From positions 1 through 64,000 of the forward strand of contig JBAMJV010008015.1 of the NCBI GenBank assembly GCA_037951105.1: a stretch of 64,000 nt of DNA. The letters are read 5' to 3'. The notes under the pieces were generated by a model. It searched no databases and was not told where the DNA came from. It saw only the letters and a list, made by a program, of their open reading frames with translations. Of the stretch, positions 34,351 to 45,738 are shown in pieces. Source of the DNA: Echinarachnius parma (lineage: Eukaryota > Echinodermata > Echinoidea > Clypeasteroida > Echinarachniidae). The translations under genes were made by a program, and so were the position numbers. Each line of letters begins with the position of its first letter. The first letter of the stretch is position 1.

Positions 34351-35988
34351 CGACTTGACCTTTCGTGACGTAACGATCGATCAACGGGTCGTAGACATTC
34401 GGTAGCTTGTATCGCCCCCCGCCTCGGTTCAGTGAAGGTTGAAAGGCCCGGATATAGATTGCTTCCTTCACCCCTCTCTCGAAGTATCGAGCCTCCCTGT
34501 CCAAGATGCTGACCTCTTTCAAGTCTACTTGATGGCCAGGAGACTCGATATGGATGTGTTGTGAAACCTCCGATGCATACGAGCTGGGGCGTCGATGTTC
34601 CAGAAACCTTGTTTTGAGTGATCGCTCTGTTTCTCCGATGTATGATTCCTTGCAGATGCCTTTCGTTGTCTGTCCTTGGCAAGGAATCATATACACCACC
34701 CCCGTAGCGTTCTTCTTCTCGGTCTTGTCTTTCGGAGCTACTAAGAATTGGCGTAGTGTTCGAGTTGGTTTGAACGAGACTCTAATGCCAACCTTATTGA
34801 AGTTCCGTCGAAGAGCTTCCGAGATGCCATTGATGTAGGGAAGAACCACGTGTCCTTTTGGAGGTTGAGTGTCTTTCCTGGCCGGTTCACCCTCCGTTGG
34901 CTTTTGGCGTTTGTTGAAAGCCCAACGAGGGTAACCGCACTTGGAGAGAGCTTTAGTGATGTGTTCTTTCTCTTTCTTGACAGTCAGAAGATCAGTGATT
35001 ACGGTCTCAGCACGGTGGAACAAAGTACGGATAACTCCTAATTTATGTTCTAGTGGGTGATTGGAAGTGAAGTTGAGGTATTGATCGGTGTGGGTGGGTT
35101 TCCGGTAAATCTGAATGTCCAAACTACCGTCGGGCTTGATCACTGTGGACGTGTCGAGGAATGCTAGCGACCTGTCTTCCTCACCTTCAGTAGTGAACTT
35201 GATGTCCGGGTCAATCGAGTTCAGATGTTCAGTGAACTCCTTTGCGAACTCTTTCTTGAGTTTTGTGTGCGTGTCGTCCACGTAGCGGTACCACCAAATC
35301 GGTGGATGGGGGGCAGTGTTGATGGCTATCTCCTCAAAGTGTTCCATATACAGGTTACATACAATGGGAGAAACCGGCGAACCCATTGCTGCTCCATGAA
35401 TCTGTTGATAGAAGACGCCATCGTAGACGAAGTACGTGCACCGTAAGCATACTTCTAGGAATTGGACAATGTGGTTTACGGTGATTCGAGTCCTATCCTT
35501 GAGAGTGTTGTCCTCTTCTAGTTTAGATTTGATAATCTGTAGTGCTTTGTCAATCGGAACAGTGCGGTCACATCATACGAACGAAGTTCTTCGTCTTCCT
35601 CCACTCGTTCACTCTTAATCGCTTCTGCAAACGTCTGAGAGTTGGCAACGTGATGGCATGTCTTGCCCACGAGAGGGGATAGAATATCCGATAGATGTTT
35701 AGCACATTGATAAGTTATCGAGCCAATACTGCTTACAATCGGACGGAGCGGAATGTCAGGCTTATGAACTTTCGGTAGACCATAGAACTTTGGAGGGTTT
35801 TCTGTTGTGGGGTAGAGTTTGCGGTATTCATCTCTGTTGATACCTCCTTCATTTTCTATGTCTTGTAACACTTTAACCAGTTCCTTCTTGTATTTCTGTG
35901 TCGGGTCTCTCTTGCCTAGGTTTTTGTAGGTAACACTATCTTTGAGTAAAAGTTCACATTTCTTTTTCGTTACGTCACGAAAGGTCAA
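34337..35988 (-). pseudogene. Penelope-like reverse transcriptase with GIY-YIG endonuclease, frameshifted
   Basis: Two frames make up one protein. The upstream frame (35988-35518) holds PPKFYGLPKVHKP and RPIVSS, and motif A as SYDVTALF. The downstream frame (35386-34337) holds GSPVSPIVCNLY (motif B) and the catalytic YVDD, then a linker with KPTHTDQYLNF, then a GIY-YIG domain: GVVYMIPC, SYIGETERSLKTR, a His-containing EHRR region, the putative catalytic Glu in KEAIYI and a PSLNRGGG end. The 35387-35517 stretch is open in the downstream frame, so a single frameshift, probably a ~10-base loss right after TALF, separates the halves. The N-terminal region of typical family members is missing: the frame starts inside the terminal repeat. 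The copy is inactive. Confidence 0.93.
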
Positions 35989-35992
35989 GTCG

Positions 35993-36061
35993 GGTCACAT
36001 CGCTGACGAAGGCTGTAGACGACAGCCGAAAATTTCGGAGGTAAATATTTGTATTGTGATC
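35993..36061 (+). ncRNA. Hammerhead-ribozyme-like motif, inverted terminal repeat
   Basis: The same motif as in the other terminal repeat, on the plus strand, therefore antisense to the PLE frame. The core CTGACGA is at 36003-36009, stem II at 36011-36027 and GAAA at 36028-36031. The two copies look identical across the motif as far as I can compare. Confidence 0.6.
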
Positions 36062-36131
36062 AAAAGTTTAAAATAGATTTCATATTAACTACCAATACAG
36101 ATGAACTTTCATAGTAATACTCTTTATTAGG

Positions 36132-37288
36132 GTTTAAACAAAACAACAACAGCAACATCGAATAATGGTTCTACAAGGTGGAACATTAAAGAAAAACACA
36201 TTAAAATGGAAAAGACAAAGCAACGGGATATCTATGATAGAGAGAAAGTGTTTGCAGCTATTTGCAGGTTTCTTAGAAAATGTCTGGCAATTAAGTTCGA
36301 GTTGACAAGATAATGTTGCGTGAATTATTTTGTTTTCACATCTAACGCTGCAAGCAAGTAGCTACTTTTCTGGAGGTATACCAAGGCTAGCTGCACGATT
36401 GTGATTGCGGAGAATTAACCCGTTGCTGCTTTCCGGGATCTAATGTGCCATGTATATATTAGGTAAACGTTGTTATTTTCGCGCGATTAATATTTCGCTC
36501 TGAGTGACACAAAAACAAATTCGAGGATTTTTAATTTCGCGGCCGAGCAAGTGTTCACACGCATTGCAAATCGCGCATTTATATTCGCGGGTTTTCATAT
36601 TCGCGGACGCCGACTTCAGCGCGAAATCCGCAAAAATGAATGCACCGCGAACATTACCACGTATGCATCAACTTTATGGGATTGCGAATCGTATAAATTA
36701 GTGAACAGGTTAATGAAAATAATCCCAGAGCTTGGTTGATGCAACATAAGCATACATAGCATAAACATATATGAAATACGATAATGATGACAGCGGGTTT
36801 TAGTTCCATAAGTTTAAACATGGAATGACACGTGCCCGTGTATTTGTAAAGACATGTAGATTATGAATCTCACTTTCTCTTACTCAAATCAAACTATTTT
36901 ACATTTTATTATTGTCTATGTTGTGGATATGGATGCACCGAAATGAAAAATTTCAAGTTCATCAACTTTTAGATAAATCTTAATACTTGCAACAACACTT
37001 TTCTCCAGTAAAATGCACGTTTTTTGTTTGCATAATCCTAGCATTATCGCCCAGTTACCATGGTTATTAATAAACGTTCACCACTTACACAACCATTGCC
37101 ATGTTTTAAGAATAATGAATGTCGGTCCTTTCTGCGCCAAAATGCTAAGAAGTTTAAACTGGTTAAACATCCATTATTTAAAGACCTTAGACTTCGTTAA
37201 ATCTCCGTTTGAGATGAGGGTGCTCATACTGACAGGCTAAATCCTTGGCAGCTCGATTTGAATACTCATGTCAAAACCGATATCACTG
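36132..37288. other. No gene; CG-rich scrap of a dispersed repeat at 36480-36640
   Basis: The patch at 36480-36640 alternates TTCGCG and CGCGAA words (TTATATTCGCGGGTTTTCAT), resembling a decayed MITE; its ends are not defined. The rest is featureless. Confidence 0.4.
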
Positions 37289-38159
37289 TTAAAGGGGTAG
37301 TACAGTTTTGGTAAGGCTGAGCTTTTAGTAACCAAACCTGCACAATAACATTACAAACTAATAGTTATAACTCCACCATGCTCGAAAGATACACTCTCAA
37401 AAAAATGTTAACCAACTGGTTAAAATTTTAACCAACAGTTGGTTTCCAGGTAAACCGACCAACTCTTGGTTAAAAGATTAACTAACCCTAGTTGGTGACA
37501 AGTTTAACCAACTATTTATTAAAACTTTAACTAATTATTTTTTAAATATTTGTTTATCAACCATAGTTGGTTACGATTATAACCAACTATTTATTAAAAC
37601 TTTAACTAATTATTTGTTAACTATCTTTTAATCAACCTTAGTTGGTTACAATTATAACCAACTATTTATTAAAACTTAAACCAATTATTTGATAAATAAT
37701 TTTAACCAACCCTGGTTGGTTAATAAACGTAACCAACAGTTGCTTACATTTTCATCTATGTAAACAACTGTTGGTTAATTTTATTATCCAACCAACAATT
37801 GTTTGCAGGTAAGCCAAAAAAAATGTACATTACCATTCTACGGCTTGGTACGAACAGTCACGTCACGTTCACGTTCACGTCACGTGAAGGTTCTGTACCT
37901 TTTGTGAAACAGGTCACCCAAATCTACGAAGTGTAGGGTAAAATGACCCAACAATTCGTGAAATAGGTCACCCAAGTCTACGAAGTGTTGGGTTACGTGA
38001 CCCAACAGTTTGTTGATATACTATATGCAATTTATGAAAGCTCACGTAAATTGGCGCTTGCGTACAAAAATGAATGTAAATTGTCGTTGAGAAGAGACTA
38101 ATTCTCGGTATATTTAATCGTGAACGAACAAGTCCTACCTATACTGTTATACCAAGTAT

Positions 38160-38417
38160 AGGCGTACCCAGGCATGGGGGCAGGGGAATGGACACCCCCT
38201 ACCCCCCCCCCCCCCCCCCCGCCCCTTACATAATTCTCAAGAAATGTCTTGGTTTCGGCCTCGAAATGTGTGACCGGTCCTGGTCTCGGCCTCGGCTGCG
38301 ATCATTTTCTACGGACACCCCCTACCCACACTCCCCCGCTGACTTCAATTTGTCTGACGAAATCCCCCCCCCCCCCCTTCACCCACCCCTTGAAAAAATC
38401 ATGGGTACGCCACTGCC
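38160..38417. mobile_element. hAT-like MITE (GGCGTACCCA ends), innermost insertion
   Basis: The left end is AGGCGTACCCAGGCATGGGG; the right end ATCATGGGTACGCCACTG complements the CAGTGGCGTACCCA-type tip. Two C-runs lie inside. I could not find a clean target duplication. The 80- and 71-codon frames here are C-run artefacts. Confidence 0.6.
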
Positions 38418-38616
38418 TACAAGTAGCTAGTTCGGATGCCAAATACTTTAATTTATTTATTTAGTATTGATTGGTTGGTGTGATTAATTGTTTCATTGAC
38501 TGATTAATTGATTGATTGATTGTTAAATTAAATGATTGATTTATAGATTGACTCGATTCAATCACCATAATTTAACACTATTAATCAAATCATTGTTTTA
38601 TTACTTTTAAACTCAT

Positions 38617-38664
38617 TGATCACTCACTCACTCACTCACTCACTCACTCACTCACTCACTCACT
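38617..38664. repeat. (CACT)n tetranucleotide microsatellite
   Basis: About eleven uninterrupted CACT repeats. A cruder ATTGATTG-rich stretch precedes it at 38465-38560. Confidence 0.95.
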
Positions 38665-40483
38665 TTCACATGCAACGCCACTAATGCCCACGCGCAGACG
38701 TCCAGCACGGGAACTTCAGGCGTATGCGAACCGAAGGTCCGCTGCGTGTAGCATGCAGTTCAGCTGGAAATCAACATTTGCCAAAATCCACGCACGACAC
38801 GTCTTTAGAAATACTCTAATAACAAGACAAATAATGCAAGTGGTATGGTTGTACATTACCTAAATGACAGAACTGCATATTATCGTCTCAGATTACTCTG
38901 AATTATGCACGTAAATATTATAAACATAATGATTGAAATGATTTGATAAGGCGGTTTCGGCATTTTCGTCGACATTTTTAAATGTCTTTGTGCGTGTATG
39001 TCTAGTCTTAGTAACAAGCGCTTGCAATTTTAAAAATCTTGATTAAACACTCACGTCACGTTTTGGTAGACGTGACGATTCGAGTTTTACTGGCATGGAA
39101 AACGACAAATTGTTGGGTCACTTTACCCTACACTTCGTAGATTTGGGTGACCTGTTTCACAAAAGGTACAGAACCGTTCACGTGACGTGAACGTGAACGT
39201 GACGTGACTGTTCGTACCAAGCCCCATTCTACCATGTCTACTGATGAATTTTAATAATACATTTGAAACCGTTAAAATTCCCACAATATTTTGAATATTG
39301 AGAAATGGTAGGGTGATTCCTATGTGGTGGAAGTGAAAGATCATTTTGCAAAAATACAATGGATACATATGGTTTAGCAATCCTACAACAGAAAGATAGT
39401 GTACACTTAAGATTCCAATCAAAAACAGGAATACATTACGCCATTATGACATTATGATTGCCGATTACCTGCCTGGTAATCATGGTAATGATGTACCGTA
39501 ATGCTGCTGCAGACTTGTCCCGACTCGTCCCGAGCTGGCAGCGCAGCGCGCTGCATGCATGCAGCTGCAATCACTTGGAATTTGCCCGGGGCTGCATGGG
39601 GGAATTGGCGGTCACGTCACGGCGATTTTAACACATTATTCAACATATTGTGGGAATTCTAACGGTTTCAAATGTACTATACAAATTAACCAATAGATTG
39701 GTATAGTAAATATTTGTTTGGCTTACCTGCAAACGCTTTAATGAGGAATTCAAAACCCAACTGCTTGAGTCTTTCTGTTACAGCTTCCATGATGCTTAAT
39801 TCTAGCCGAAAACATATTGCTGCGATTCCTTGTTTCTCATTGGCTAATTTCATGTCACATGTTCAAAACTTTTAACCAACTTCGAACGGCGGTAATTCCA
39901 CATTATCTTTAACCAACGTATGCAGAACGATCTTTAACAAACACCATTTTAAACCAACCATGTCACTTTAACTAACGATTGGTTATTTATTTTAACCAAC
40001 CAGTTTTAATACATGAACATTTTACCAGTGTTTTGAGACTGTATAGAAAATTACAAACGACTCAGTAAAAAGCCTGTTATCATTAAACAAAAGAGCCATT
40101 AAAACACAAGAGGGCGCTCTCTAAAAAAAAGCATTGGTTTCAACCATTTTCATACAAATTATGCATGTGATGTTTTGTTGAAATAATGATTAAATAGAGA
40201 GATCATCAACAACTATTTAAAAACACCTTTTGAACATTTTTGAAAAAAGTGTAAGCATTTTTGTTTTTTTAAATCATCGAATAAATCTGGGCCCCTGATT
40301 TATTACGATCGGATATATGTATTGATATTTCAGCCGTTTCTGAACCGATTTTGATAATAAAAAAAAAGTTTGTTCTGCCACTAAAGTTGGATGCTCTTTC
40401 ATATTTTACACTCAGATTTTCATTATCTCACAACAAAATTATTTTGTGCAGCGCCCTTTATACCAAAACTGAACTACCCCTAA

Positions 40484-41404
40484 CGAAACCGTCACTTGTT
40501 TGTGATTTAGGAAATAAGAAGATTACATCCATTAGTTGTAAACCATTTTGATCCCCGTTAGAAATAAAGACTTCTTGTGGCAGGCTCACTGGCAGAATAA
40601 CATGTATATATCACCATCACACCAAAGATCACACTACCATTGGCACATTTTGAGAGTAATAACCTGGTGACATGTTTGTGCTTCGGTAGTGAGCGGGTTT
40701 ATTCCCCTCCTTATTACATTTTATCTCCATGTTTTAAATAGAGATGAGGATGTTTTAAAGGCATAATGAATCTTTAGTAGTGCAGACATACATCACACAA
40801 TACCATTCTCACATTCTAATAGTTATAATAATGTGACTATTTCGTATATAAGACGTTAAGAGTTAAACACACTTTTTAAAAACCTATTATCATGAATATA
40901 ACCGTTTTGAAGTAAAGGCATTTCCTGTATGCAGGCTAAAATCCTTGACGGGGAGCGCTAAGCCACTCACTACTACTGTGACAGTCCCATATGCAGAGTT
41001 ACAACCCAGTAACGCTGTATATTTCGGGGTATAAAAGAGTTCGAGTCCCTTTGTTATAAATTCTTCATCCCATCTTTGAGATGAGGATATTTCTTCTTGG
41101 AGATTAAATCCCTGGTAGGAGCAGTGGCGGAGCCAGAATTATCTATGGCAGGGGCGCACAGAATTCGTATAGGTGAAAAAGAGAAGGGCGTGAGATAATC
41201 ATGTTTACAGTTTGGGAGCCTTGTATATGAACAAAATTGAGCTATTTTGTATTTGCTATTTTGTTAGATAGTCCCAAAACTATGACTAAGTAGTATCTGA
41301 ACAATATTTGCAATTACATATAGAAGGCTCCGACCTACGAGATGGTATATAGGCAGAACTCAATTTAGCCAAGCATCGACATTATAACGCCCTTCTTCGT
41401 GTTC
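40484..41404. other. No gene; possible hAT tip near 41124
   Basis: CAGTGGCGGAGCCAGAAT near 41124 looks like a single hAT-type end; I did not find its partner. The rest is featureless. Confidence 0.4.
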
Positions 41405-41752
41405 TAAAGCCCGGCGCAAACAGAGCCGACTCGACCCGATCCGACTGGTTTTCAGTCAGGCTAGAGTCGGTTTCGCTCAGTCATCAGGTCGTAGCCGATT
41501 CAACATGTTGAATCGGCCTCGAATGATCTCCGACTGGCTATTGACCGGCCAAACGGGGGTCCTGAGGCAACGTATACTGAGCTGAACCGACTCAGGACTC
41601 CCGTTTTGCCGGTCAATAGGCAGTCGGAGATCATTCGAGGCCGATTCAACATGTTGAATCGGCTACGACCTGACGACTGAGCGAAACCGACTCTAGCCTG
41701 ACTGAAAACAGGTCGGATCGGGTCGAGTCGGCTCTGTGTGCGGAGGGCTTTA
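41405..41752. mobile_element. Near-perfect palindromic MITE, ~348 bp (family F), copy 1
   Basis: It starts TAAAGCCC and ends GGGCTTTA. Arms of roughly 155 bases are almost perfectly complementary, with CAGAGCCGACTCGACCCGAT, TTCAACATGTTGAATCGGC and TGATCTCCGACTG on both. The only unpaired part is a short centre around 41573-41590. Confidence 0.92.
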
Positions 41753-41996
41753 CTCTCATCCGATTGTAAATTGATGCTTGCTGTACACCCTTTTGGTTAA
41801 CGTCCCATTTGGCCTTTAGGGGTTATAATTGTGATTAGGAATAGGAATGAAGATTTTGGCATGGGGATAAAGTAAGGGTGGGTTAAGAGATTCTAGGCAT
41901 GTGGTATTTTGTTTTGCCCATAGCTATTGAACTTTTTTTTCAGAACAAAATTACACTGAAACCACAAGTTGATGATCAAGTTTTACAAATGTACAG

Positions 41997-42223
41997 TCGA
42001 AAGCACACAGAGCCGACTCGATCCGATCCGACTGTGTTTTTGTTGGATCGGGTAAATGTCCCGTAAATGTGCGTTGCCTCGCGAATCTGATTTTGGCAGT
42101 GGGATGCTAGTCCGAAGCAAGTCGGCCCCGATTCAAGATGTTGAATTGGCTCCAACCTGACTCTACCCTGACTAAAAACCAGTCGGATCGGGTCGAGTCG
42201 GCTCTGTGTGCGTTAGGCTTTAC
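41997..42223. mobile_element. Palindromic MITE family F, copy 2 (shorter, diverged)
   Basis: Both ends carry CACACAGAGCCGACTCGAYC then CGATCCGACTG-like sequence as in the element at 41405, but the interior is unrelated except for CGATTCAAGATGTTGAATTGG. Confidence 0.8.
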
Positions 42224-43352
42224 GCATCTCTGTATAATACTTCTCCCCTTTAATATGGGGTGACAGTGAGGGTCGAGGGGGGGGGGGGGGGGGTGGGGGT
42301 GATAAAACTTTCCAGAGGAGAGAGGGGAATATTACAAGGGGTGCTTTTCTCTCCTCCAGACTTTCCGGTTCCCCTTTTTGTTTAGCTACGTCACTCTAGC
42401 TCAGATGCACACCATGAGACACGTGCGTTGATTGTAGCCTGAAGATGAACTAATGTGAAAGAGGATCAACATAAAGAAGCGGGAGAGGGTGCGTAGGATG
42501 TGAGATCTTGAATATCTATGCGGGAGAGAGAAACAAATGCGATATGACCGTTGTCTTGTTTTTATTTCATCACATGTATATAAAGACCATTTTTATTCAA
42601 TAGGAATTATCAATTTTGTGGATCCAATTTTTGTATTAATTTAGCAACCGTTTATGGAGAGCAGAATTTACTGTGAGAGGACTTTCACATATCCTACCTC
42701 ACACAGAGCCACTACAATTAATACATTAGTTGTATTTACATCTCGTGCATGATAACCAATAGTAATAATGAGCCTTCGAATTGTGCATCTAGGTCCACTA
42801 TTCAATAAAAGTATATGTTATTATCATTATTTCGGTACAAAAAAAAAGGTTGATCGTTATTTTTCCTCGTGAAGCATAACAACGTTCTGGAAATAATTAT
42901 TCCTGTAGTAAAATAATTAGGTTTGATCTAGTTAGATAGCCTGCTGGAAAAAAAATATTTAAGATTCTAAATAATTATGTTTACATGGAAATGAGAATAC
43001 GACTTTTTTCCGAATAACAAATTGCGAAATAATCACAAAATTACAAACATTTATTTAATAAACAAGGTACAGAAATACATTGAAGTATTATTTTTAAAAC
43101 TATCCTAAATGATGGATGACCATTACATGAATAATCGATATAACTTTATAGACGTATTCAATCTCTGAAAATACAATACATCGTAAACAGTATTGTATAA
43201 TCCCTTGTTATTTAAAAATCAAAACAAATTAAAATGCAGTCTGTGTCAAAACAACTCGAAAATAGACAATCTGGGAGAGGATCTTGTGATGTATAACAAG
43301 AGAAAAGGGATAAAGCAGCTGAACCCGGTACGAGAAGGAGGACAGATCAAGG
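42224..43352. other. No gene; G-run at 42278-42297
   Basis: A long G-homopolymer follows the MITE. The remainder is AT-rich and featureless. Confidence 0.45.
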
Positions 43353-43542
43353 TAAAGAGCGTAGCAGCTAAGGGGGGAAGGGGGATTGGGGTACATGAGA
43401 GGGGGGCATGTGCCCCCTCCTTATTTGACAAAACAATAACAAACATAAGGGGGAAATTTATATATGAAAATAACGTAATGCATAGAGTGCGCCCAAACTA
43501 ATTCGCATCCCGCCAACCATTACCATTATAATAATAATATTG

Positions 43543-43586
<44 letters not shown>

Positions 43587-43638
43587 AAAATAATAATAAT
43601 AATAATAATGTAATCAGTCCGACATCGCTACGCCACTG
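43353..43638. mobile_element. hAT-like MITE (CAGTGGCGTA family), copy 2
   Basis: The right tip GCTACGCCACTG is intact; the left tip is decayed (GAGCGTAGCAGCTAAGGGGG). 8-bp flanks are GATCAAGG and AATCAAGG (one difference). The interior shares TTTGACAAAACAATAAC, AAGGGGGAAA and GCGCCCAAACTAATTC with the copy at 9649, and contains an (ATA)n microsatellite at 43531-43612. Confidence 0.78.
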
Positions 43639-43646
43639 AATCAAGG

Positions 43647-44400
43647 CAAAGATATTTCTAATAATCGATACTAATAAAGTAAGTTTCCATCAAAACAACT
43701 TAATCTGCGTGTTTCCTAATTTCAGCGATATCAAGAGATAAGTTTCGAAAATCGTTTTTCTTAGCAGCGGCGTAAATAGGGGCATTTGTCAAATTTCCAT
43801 ATTGTTTTTTCCACATAACTCTCCCAGCGATTGGCTTATCTGGATATAAATCCCTAAATATTTCTCTACCTAATTAAAGTTGTTTTTAAATTCCTTCCAG
43901 TTCCAGATCGTTTCTCCCTTTCGTTTTTCTTAATTTAATTACGAAGGATGATTTAATTTCAGTCATGTATTTTATTATTTTGTTTAAAGTCTTCTAGTGT
44001 CTTCTTTAATTAAAATTTGTTTTGACCAGAAATGTTTGTCACTTTCAAGGTTAAACATTCGCATCAATATTCCTAGCAAAAAGGTAGATTTTGTGTTTAA
44101 ATCTCGTGTCTTCTTTTCCCGTTTTGGATATTTGTTTATGTGTAAAACTTACTTTCCTCCAGTATTAAACGCCGCTCCCGAAATCGAATGTATGTTTTAA
44201 CACCCGGCACAATAATAGTTTTTTATGTATGTTTTTTATATATTAACATCTTCTTTAATTGTGTATTTTTTTTACAGGGATTTATTTGTTTTTCGATCAG
44301 GAAAAGATTACTACTCAAATGAAATACCTGGTGTAACGATTGATAAAATTAATGTCTTGTCTTTATAATTTTTGTTATTATTTTATTATTTCATTATGTT
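43647..44400. other. No recognisable feature
   Basis: AT-rich and featureless. Confidence 0.45.
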
Positions 44401-44534
44401 ATTATTCGGTGCGCAAGATAATTGTGCGGGTTTGACCTGTACCTGATGACCAAGGGTATTAATAATGCGCTTAGAAACATTGTATTAAGCGCTATATAAA
44501 TGTGATATATTATTATTATTATTATTATTATTAG
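44401..44534 (+). mobile_element. Probable LINE/SINE 3' tail
   Basis: AAGCGCTATATAAATGTG followed by a (ATT)n run at 44511-44533. This tail pattern is common at 3' ends of CR1/L2-type retroposons. No coding part is recognisable upstream. Similar inverted tails occur at 58007 and 59098. Confidence 0.5.
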
Positions 44535-44839
44535 TGTTTTTTTTTAGATTTTAGATTCTTATTCCTTGTAGACCATGAATTCATCACATACATACAGTGT
44601 ATATAGTGTATTTGTTATCATGATACAGCATATTAAAAAACAATATTTTAAATACTCAGTAGTAATTTGGTTAGATAATTGTTCTCATCTACCATCTCTG
44701 TTTCGAATTTTAAAACAGTTTGGTTGTGTAGGATTGTATTTTTGAATCTCGCTCCCAATAACACATATATTCGCATCGAATACGAGGCCTGCACGGCGAT
44801 TGTAGGTAATATCCTCCCGTGCACTGTATTTGATTGATT

Positions 44840-45330
44840 ACTACTTTGGCTCAATATCCCTTATTATCTAGGACCAATTTCCCATTTTGTAAACACTTTT
44901 TTTGTGAATTTTTTTCTTTCTATGAACTAATGAGCACGCAGATCAAATATATGTATACAAAACTAAGCTGTCATTCCAATGTATTTTGTAATATCATCTT
45001 ACATATCATTATCTGTTATTTCTTAATACTTTCGTTCAATATTCATTATTATCTAGGATTTTTCCCCATTTTGTAAACACTTATTTGGTGATATTTTTTT
45101 TGGCGAGTGGCGACCATGAACGTATGACACCGCAGCCCAGATTAAATATCTGCATCAACTACCTAGGGTGATATGTTATGTTTGAATGTTATATTATCGT
45201 GTATAGTATCCTATTTATTATGAACAAAAATGGTTTTATATTAATCATCATCTACGACGATTTTCCCATTTTGTAAACACTTTGAAATGTGTGTGAGGAT
45301 TGATTCTTTGTTCTACCATGGATGACCAGG
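44840..45330. repeat. Tandem repeat, ~190-bp unit, 3 copies
   Basis: TTATCTAGGA, TTTCCCATTTTGTAAACACTTT and GCGCAGATCAAAT-like motifs recur with starts near 44863, 45051 and 45246. Confidence 0.75.
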
Positions 45331-45702
45331 CCTGCTGCGCAGATCAAATTGCCGTTTTCAAAGTCAGAATACCTGGTAAAGAATTGATTGCAATTGGATA
45401 CGCTCGATAATATCGATGTCTCTTATGCCCAGGGTACAATAGGTATAGTTACTCTATGGAGGTATAGGACTTGATGATCATGATGGTGCGCATTGATAAC
45501 AAGGGCGTCAACAGATGCTCAAAAAAAAGGGGGGACACATTGCGAGAGAGCGAAGCGACCGAGCAGGGGAGGGTGTGGGAGGGGGTGTCCCCCTCCCACT
45601 GTAGGGAGATTTTGTATAATCATTTTGGCTTAAAATTATGCGATCTGGCGCATATGAAGTGCAAGCTCTGGAATCAAACATACAATGTATACAAAATGAA
45701 AA

Positions 45703-45738
<36 letters not shown>

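Larger units (their letters stand above)
34260..36118 (-). mobile_element. Penelope-like retroelement, 5'-truncated, with inverted terminal repeats
   Basis: The direct repeat ACTCTTTATTAGG lies at 34247-34259 and 36119-36131 and is the probable target duplication. Just inside, 34261-34378 and 35962-36082 are inverted copies of a ~116-bp terminal repeat. Between them is a broken reverse transcriptase/GIY-YIG frame on the minus strand. Inverted terminal repeats are known for Penelope-like elements. About 37 extra bases (36082-36118) lie between the right terminal repeat and the duplication. Confidence 0.9.
37842..39223. mobile_element. Mutator-like (9-bp TSD) element with ~125-bp TIRs
   Basis: TIR GGCTTGGTACGAACAGTCAC, then repeated CACGTCACGTTCACG, GAAACAGGTCACCCAAATC and TACGAAGTGTAGGGTAAA, occurs inverted at the right end. 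The 9-bp duplication CCATTCTAC is perfect (37833-37841 and 39224-39232). Long TIRs and a 9-bp TSD are diagnostic of Mutator-like elements. The interior lacks a transposase and holds a hAT-like MITE and microsatellites. Confidence 0.88.
37392..40041. mobile_element. TA-flanked element with long TIRs and TTAACCAAC subterminal repeats
   Basis: The left tip is CACTCTCAAAAAAATGTTAACC and the right tip complement is CAGTCTCAAAACACTGG. Arms extend inward for several hundred bases (shared GTTTGCAGGTAAGCCAAA, CATTTGAAACCGTTA, ATTCCCACAATAT) and are packed with AACCAACTRTTGGTT words, including a ~75-bp tandem unit at 37490-37700. Comparison with the uninterrupted family E copy near 49275 gives a 2-bp TA duplication. 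A MULE-like element is inserted in its left arm. No transposase frame. Confidence 0.8.
37289..40483 (+). mobile_element. TTAA-type MITE, family E, copy 1, split by a 2.65-kb nest
   Basis: The left end is TTAAAGGGGTAGTACAGTTT; the right end is AAACTGAACTACCCC then (C)TAA. The left piece runs to 37391 and the right piece from 40042. Both align with the copies at 49172 and 57887 (shared AGAGGGCGCTCTC, CAGCCGTTTCTGAACCGAT and GTGCAGCGCCC). TTAA target suggests piggyBac-type mobilisation. Confidence 0.8.

Noticed and set aside
34299-34682. 127-codon minus-strand frame overlapping the PLE 3' end, and plus-strand frames at 34554-35446
   Set aside because: Shadows of the real reverse transcriptase/GIY-YIG frame.
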